Origin: WRCA01 sp050943575
Lineage (GTDB): Bacteria; Pseudomonadota; Alphaproteobacteria; Rs-D84
DNA: 10,724 nt
Direction of reading: 5' to 3'
NCBI GenBank assembly: GCA_050943575.1
Contig: JBMNPL010000019.1
Location: 1 to 10,724 of the forward strand
The notes beneath the pieces are model-generated. The model did no database searches. It was not told where the DNA came from and was given only the letters and a program-made list of their open reading frames with translations. Numbering within the stretch: the stretch's first letter is position 1; each line of letters opens with the position of its first letter. Shown here in pieces: positions 6,929 to 10,724 of the stretch. A program made the position numbers and the translations under genes.

Positions 6929-6972
6929 CAAATAAAAATAGAAAAATTAAATATTTTTAAATTCATAAATAC

Positions 6973-7001
6973 ATTATACATTGTTTTATCAAAAAAATCA
7001 A
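6973..7001 (-). promoter_or_regulatory. Candidate upstream promoter of cysS (P1)
   Basis: Read on the minus strand, TTGATT (complement of 6996-7001), a 17-base spacer and a perfect TATAAT (complement of 6973-6978). The predicted start near 6966 gives a leader of about 117 bases. Its -35 box lies inside the spacer of the opposing recG promoter, so the two probably cannot be occupied at once. The sequence also equals the tRNA-Phe promoter in both hexamers and spacing. Confidence 0.6.
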
Positions 7002-7009
7002 ATTATAAT
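6981..7009 (+). promoter_or_regulatory. recG promoter, predicted to give a leaderless mRNA
   Basis: TTGTTT (6981-6986), a 17-base spacer and a perfect TATAAT (7004-7009). The recG ATG begins at 7018, eight bases after the -10 box, so transcription should start at or within a few bases of the start codon. No Shine-Dalgarno sequence lies between (TACTTTGT). It interlocks with the minus-strand cysS promoter. Confidence 0.62.
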
Positions 7010-7017
7010 TACTTTGT

Positions 7018-9093
7018 ATGAATAAAGAATTATTAGATTTTTTAAATACTGATCTGCAATTTATCAAAGGTATTGGACCTGTATTAGCTGCACGATTAGA
7101 TGATTTATTAGGCGGACGTCGCGTATTAGATTTTTTACTACATACACCACGATATATTCGCCCCCGTTGTGTATCAGAATCTGTTATAGGTGCAAAACCA
7201 AATGAAATAATTACAATTCCTGTTCGTATAGAATCTCATAAAAAAGGTGGTGTTTTTCGTAATGGTAAACGTCGCCCGACCCAAGTTATTTGTCGCGATA
7301 AGTTAGGTGGCGTTTTAACTTTACAATTTTTTGGAAATAGTTTTTTGGATGCTTGGTTGGAAAAATTGCCAATTGGCGAATATAGAATAGTTAGTGGAAA
7401 ATTAGATTTTAATGATGTTCGTGGTGCTACAATAAATCATCCTGATTTTATTGAAAAACCAGAAAACCAATTTAAAATTCCAGAATTTCAAGCGATTTAT
7501 CCGATAAGTGCTGGATTAACTCAACGTATAATGACAAATGCTCGCGATACTATTTTTACAAAATTAGATACAATTCAAAAGACAAGTACCCAAGATTTTT
7601 TTAATGCTTTGTATGCTATTCATTTTGCAAAATCTAATGATGATTTATTACCGAATAATAAAAATGTTTCAATTTTAGCTTATTCAGAACTATTGGCTCA
7701 TCAAGTTGCAATAGGATTAACACGTGCGCGTAGAAAACGCGGTATAGTTGGTCGTAGTATTATAGGAGATAGTAAATTACGTGAAAAACTTTATGCTTTA
7801 TTACCATTTAACTTGACTGACGCACAAACTAAAACAATCAAAGAAATAGAATCTGATATGGCGAATACGGAACCTATGATGCGACTTGTTCAAGGGGATG
7901 TTGGTAGTGGTAAAACTATTGTTGCTTTGATTGCCGCATTAAATGCTGCGGAATGTAAATTACAAACAGCATTTATGGCACCTACGGATACTTTAGCGCA
8001 ACAACATTACGCAAAAATAAAACCTATTTGTGATGAATTAGGGGTTGTATGTGATATTTTAACAGGGCGGGATAAAGGCGCAACACAAAAAGAAAAATTA
8101 ATTTCTATTCGTTCTGGTCGAACTAGAATTGTAATCGGAACCCATGCGCTTTTTCAAGAAGCCGTAGAATATAAAGATTTAGCATTAGTAATTATAGATG
8201 AACAACATCGTTTTGGTGTTGCACAACGTGCTGCATTATCTGCCAAGGGGCAAAACCCTGATTTACTTGCTTTATCAGCAACGCCGATACCGCGTACTTT
8301 ATCAATGACTATTTATGGTGATATGGATATTTCTATTATTGCGCAAAAGCCTGTCGGGCGATTACAAATCAAAACATCTGCCCTGCCCGTTAATAGAATT
8401 CCCGCACTAGTTCGCCGATTACAAGTTCAAATTAATGAAGGTGCAAAAGTATTTTGGGTTTGTCCTTTGGTAGTTGAATCAGAAGAGTCTGATTTTGCTG
8501 CCGCTGAAACTCGCTATGAATTTTTGAAAAAGATTTTTGGAAATAAAGTTGGTTTAGTTCATGGTCAAATGGATAAAAAGCAACGCGATAAAGTTATGGC
8601 AGAATTTGCAAATCAAAAAGGAATATTAAAATTATTAGTAGCAACAAGTGTAATAGAAGTCGGGATAGATGTGCCCGAGGCAACAATTATGATAATTGAA
8701 AATGCGGAAAAGTTTGGTTTGTCTGCTCTGCATCAGTTGCGTGGACGTGTTGGACGTGGTGTTGAGCAATCATATTGTATTTTATTACATGCAGATTATT
8801 TGACCGAGAACGGAATAAAACGTTTAGATATTTTAAGTAAAGCTGATGATGGTTTTTTAATAGCCGAACAAGACTTAATGATGCGTGGTGCGGGTGAATT
8901 ATTGGGGCAAAAACAATCTGGTTGGATACCATATTATTTTGTAGATTATCGCGAACATAGGGAATTGTTTAAATTAGCACAGAAAAAAGCAATAGAATTA
9001 TTAAATTCTGATTTTAAATTAGAATCACAAGCGGGACAGAATGCGCGTGATTTAATGAAAATTTTTGATACATTATCTGAGATTACAGGTTAA
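7018..9093 (+). CDS. recG: ATP-dependent DNA helicase RecG
   Basis: RecG is a superfamily 2 DNA translocase that regresses stalled replication forks and processes branched DNA. At 691 residues it is full length for the family. The N-terminus has the family helix-hairpin signature FIKGIGPVLAARL (about 15-27), followed by the OB-fold wedge region (about 60-150). Helicase motifs: Walker A GDVGSGKT (293-300), DEQH (394-397) with RFGVAQR after it, SATPIPRTL (420-428), and motif VI QLRGRVGRG (573-581). The RecG-specific TRG region DDGFLIAEQDLMMRGAGELL follows (610-629), then LGQKQSG. All catalytic residues expected are present. ATG 7018 is the natural family start and no ribosome-binding site precedes it, which fits leaderless initiation. 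It is divergent from cysS and convergent with tRNA-Phe. No clear hairpin terminator lies in the 34 bases after its stop, only a T-rich stretch. Confidence 0.97.
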   Translation: MNKELLDFLNTDLQFIKGIGPVLAARLDDLLGGRRVLDFLLHTPRYIRPRCVSESVIGAKPNEIITIPVRIESHKKGGVFRNGKRRPTQVICRDKLGGVLTLQFFGNSFLDAWLEKLPIGEYRIVSGKLDFNDVRGATINHPDFIEKPENQFKIPEFQAIYPISAGLTQRIMTNARDTIFTKLDTIQKTSTQDFFNALYAIHFAKSNDDLLPNNKNVSILAYSELLAHQVAIGLTRARRKRGIVGRSIIGDSKLREKLYALLPFNLTDAQTKTIKEIESDMANTEPMMRLVQGDVGSGKTIVALIAALNAAECKLQTAFMAPTDTLAQQHYAKIKPICDELGVVCDILTGRDKGATQKEKLISIRSGRTRIVIGTHALFQEAVEYKDLALVIIDEQHRFGVAQRAALSAKGQNPDLLALSATPIPRTLSMTIYGDMDISIIAQKPVGRLQIKTSALPVNRIPALVRRLQVQINEGAKVFWVCPLVVESEESDFAAAETRYEFLKKIFGNKVGLVHGQMDKKQRDKVMAEFANQKGILKLLVATSVIEVGIDVPEATIMIIENAEKFGLSALHQLRGRVGRGVEQSYCILLHADYLTENGIKRLDILSKADDGFLIAEQDLMMRGAGELLGQKQSGWIPYYFVDYREHRELFKLAQKKAIELLNSDFKLESQAGQNARDLMKIFDTLSEITG

Positions 9094-9127
9094 ATAGATT
9101 TATATTTGATTTTTTATGTATAGAAAT

Positions 9128-9203
9128 TGGTGGCTAGAGACGGAATCGAACCGCCGACACAGGGATTTTCAGTCCCTTGCTCTACCGACTGAGCTATCTA
9201 GCC
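9128..9203 (-). tRNA. tRNA-Phe (anticodon GAA)
   Basis: Read on the minus strand, the full cloverleaf is present: acceptor GGCTAGA/TCTAGCC, TA at positions 8-9, D stem GCTC/GAGC, and anticodon stem AGGGA/TCCCT around loop CTGAAAA (anticodon GAA). A five-base variable loop GTGTC and a T arm GGCGG-TTCGATT-CCGTC follow. The discriminator is A, and the 3' CCA is encoded (complement of 9128-9130). The length is 76 bases with CCA. It is convergent with recG, and no neighbouring tRNA is seen. Confidence 0.97.
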
Positions 9204-9213
9204 AATGTGCCGC

Positions 9214-9242
9214 ATTATAAACTCATTATTTTCTAAAATCAA
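9214..9242 (-). promoter_or_regulatory. tRNA-Phe promoter with a GC-rich discriminator
   Basis: On the minus strand, TTGATT (complement of 9237-9242), 17 bases and a perfect TATAAT (complement of 9214-9219) lead into GCGGCAC before the mature tRNA end ten bases further on. The GC-rich stretch between the -10 box and the start stands out in this AT-rich window. It resembles the discriminators of stable-RNA promoters that are subject to stringent control in E. coli. Confidence 0.72.
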
Positions 9243-9335
9243 GAATATTATCATAAAAGATGCCTTGGGTTGCAACATATTTTATAAATTGGCTATGATT
9301 GTGCAGGTTTATTATTTAATAAAAATAAACACAAC

Positions 9336-9365
9336 TTGACGAGTGTGAAAGAATTGCTTTATACT
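9336..9365 (+). promoter_or_regulatory. Promoter of the adenine methyltransferase gene
   Basis: TTGACG (9336-9341), an 18-base spacer and TATACT (9360-9365) predict a start near 9372 and a leader of about 54 bases. Upstream of the -35 box is an AT-rich dyad, GTTTATT (9307-9313) mirrored by AATAAAC (9324-9330). The rest of the 222-base gap back to the tRNA gene holds only the tRNA promoter and no open frame that I can support. Confidence 0.6.
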
Positions 9366-9386
9366 ATTTTATAAATTTGGGAGTTT

Positions 9387-9402
9387 TTGTTATTTTTAAC
9401 AA
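9387..9402. repeat. Inverted repeat in the methyltransferase leader
   Basis: TTGTTA (9387-9392), TTTT, then TAACAA (9397-9402) is a perfect 6-bp dyad. It lies between the predicted transcription start and the Shine-Dalgarno AGGG at 9413-9416. It could be an operator or a weak RNA hairpin; its low complexity means chance is also likely. Confidence 0.3.
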
Positions 9403-9425
9403 TAAATAAAATAGGGAAAATCAGC

Positions 9426-10724
9426 ATGATTAGTTTAGAAGACAAAAAACAGCATTATTTGAATGAAATAAATAAAATTGCCAAAGAATCATTCAATGAC
9501 GAGCAGAAGAAATTAGCATGTGATATATTAAATTCTGCACATAAGGACAATATAGACAGCATTTATACATTTATAACTCAACGTGTTAAATTAGGATTTG
9601 TGTTTGATGTTGCCCCAGAAGTTGCACATGATTGTGTAGCATTATGTGAACGTGATAACAAAAAAAGTTTTGGTAACGAACTGGGTATTCATCATAAATT
9701 AATAATTGGGGAAAATTATGATGCGCTTAAAAATTTAGTGGTGACATATACTAAAAATGGTAAAGGTTTAATAGATGTTATCTATATTGATCCTCCGTAT
9801 AATACTGAAAAAACACAAGAAGATGGCAATGATTACAAAACTGATATAGATGCAAAGAAATTTATATACAGGGATAAATTTAGCCGCACAGGTTGGCTTA
9901 ATATGATGAGAGAACGCTTGGTATTAGCAAGGAAGTTATTATCAGATACAGGTGTAATTTTTATAAGCATTGACGATACCGAGCAAGCATATTTAAAAGT
10001 TTTATGTGATGAAATATTTGGAGAGGAGAATTTTGTCTGTAATTTAATATGGCAAAAGAAAAAAGGTGGAAGTCAAGATTCAGAAAGTTTTTCGAAAGAA
10101 CACGAATATATTTTATGTTATCAAAAACAAGATTGGCGCATCATTGAAGTTGTAGAAGATTTTGACGAGAATAATTTTTCTAAAATTATAAATGGAAGAA
10201 AAGCTAAAATTCTAAAACTTGAAAAATGGGGTAATCATTCACTTAGAAGTGATAGACCTACTTTATATTATCCAATAAAAGCTCCAGATGGAAGTGATTT
10301 TTATCCTATGGCTCCAAATGGTGAAGATGGTTGTTGGAGAAAAAAACCAGAAAATTTAGACAAAGAACATATTTATTGGCAAAAAAATTCAAAAGATCGA
10401 TTAATACCTTATGAAGTTATTTATTATGATGAAATTAGACATAAAGATAGAATTGTAAAAACGAGAACTATTTTTACAAATTATGGAACAACTACAGATG
10501 GGACGAAAGATTTATTAAAAATATTTAATAATAAGAAAATCTTTGATACACCAAAACCTGTATCATTGATAAAAAAATTAATATCATTATCTATATATTC
10601 AGATGACAATTCATTAATCTTAGATTTCTTTGCTGGTTCAGGAACTACTGCTCAAGCGGTGATGGAACTCAATGCCGAAGATGGTGGTAATCGTCAATGT
10701 ATATTAGTCACCAATAACGAAAAT
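9426..10724 (+). CDS. Site-specific N6-adenine DNA methyltransferase, type III Mod-like (3' end outside window)
   Basis: This enzyme transfers methyl from S-adenosylmethionine to adenine N6 within a specific DNA sequence. The first 433 residues are present and no stop occurs before the window edge. The N-terminal region (FDVAPEVAHD, HHKLIIGENYDALKNL) is typical of Mod subunits. The catalytic motif is DPPY (122-125, in VIYIDPPYNTE), followed by FSRTGWLNMMRERLVLARKL and GVIFISIDD. The AdoMet-binding motif FAGSG lies at 402-406. The order DPPY, then a central target-recognition region (about 210-390), then FxGxG is that of beta-class methyltransferases. A Shine-Dalgarno AGGG lies nine bases before the ATG. 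A partner restriction subunit (Res) would be expected downstream but cannot be seen, so an orphan methyltransferase remains possible. Arginine codons in the central region differ from those of the flanks. The recognition sequence cannot be inferred. Confidence 0.92.
   Translation, partial: MISLEDKKQHYLNEINKIAKESFNDEQKKLACDILNSAHKDNIDSIYTFITQRVKLGFVFDVAPEVAHDCVALCERDNKKSFGNELGIHHKLIIGENYDALKNLVVTYTKNGKGLIDVIYIDPPYNTEKTQEDGNDYKTDIDAKKFIYRDKFSRTGWLNMMRERLVLARKLLSDTGVIFISIDDTEQAYLKVLCDEIFGEENFVCNLIWQKKKGGSQDSESFSKEHEYILCYQKQDWRIIEVVEDFDENNFSKIINGRKAKILKLEKWGNHSLRSDRPTLYYPIKAPDGSDFYPMAPNGEDGCWRKKPENLDKEHIYWQKNSKDRLIPYEVIYYDEIRHKDRIVKTRTIFTNYGTTTDGTKDLLKIFNNKKIFDTPKPVSLIKKLISLSIYSDDNSLILDFFAGSGTTAQAVMELNAEDGGNRQCILVTNNEN

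Noticed and set aside
6850..6966. T-box or other riboswitch in the cysS leader
   Set aside because: The leader is only about 117 bases, contains no antiterminator-terminator pair and no T-box core sequence. Its only hairpin is the tiny GCCC-AAA-GGGC.
9094..9127. Terminator between recG and tRNA-Phe
   Set aside because: The stretch is T-rich on the plus strand but has no stable inverted repeat, so I cannot support an intrinsic terminator in either direction.
10335..10580. Three A7 runs in the Mod gene as phase-variation tracts
   Set aside because: Runs of seven A are expected often in DNA this AT-rich, and there are no long homopolymers or tetranucleotide repeats of the kind that switch known mod genes.

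Overview
The window looks like AT-rich alphaproteobacterial chromosome, probably from a host-associated or otherwise reduced-genome lineage. The best lineage marker is a clear DUF1013/TrcR-family regulator, a family known to me essentially only from Alphaproteobacteria. The C-terminal domain of the large coiled-coil membrane protein also resembles a conserved alphaproteobacterial domain. Coding is dense and almost all core housekeeping. No intergenic gap exceeds about 225 bases, and I see no insertion sequence, CRISPR array or rRNA.

Layout. Bases 1-101 hold the 3' end of an unrecognised plus-strand gene. It is followed, four bases on, by a GNAT acetyltransferase whose N-terminal part looks truncated or frameshifted. 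Next come a 645-residue inner-membrane coiled-coil protein (710-2647), then trcR (2742-3272) and rpoD (3315-5387), which are probably co-transcribed from one strong promoter. A bidirectional terminator (5395-5420) separates rpoD from the convergent cysS (5425-6849, minus). cysS and recG (7018-9093) diverge from a 168-base region in which their promoters interlock, and recG is predicted to be leaderless. A tRNA-Phe gene (9128-9203, minus) lies convergent with recG and has its own consensus promoter. A plus-strand N6-adenine methyltransferase gene of type III Mod type starts at 9426 and runs off the window end.

How the genes work together. trcR, rpoD and possibly the polar or envelope coiled-coil protein form a transcription and cell-cycle neighbourhood. 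cysS and tRNA-Phe serve translation and recG serves fork repair. The Mod gene begins what is probably a restriction-modification locus continuing outside the window.

Most unusual points: RpoD has Asn at two positions that are normally aromatic in the DNA-melting region, plus a nearby two-residue insertion. CysRS belongs to a sequence class unlike the usual alphaproteobacterial one. The target-recognition region of the Mod gene has different arginine codon use from its flanks. Recognisable GNAT coding continues upstream of its first possible start codon. I found no complete, clearly novel multi-gene system.
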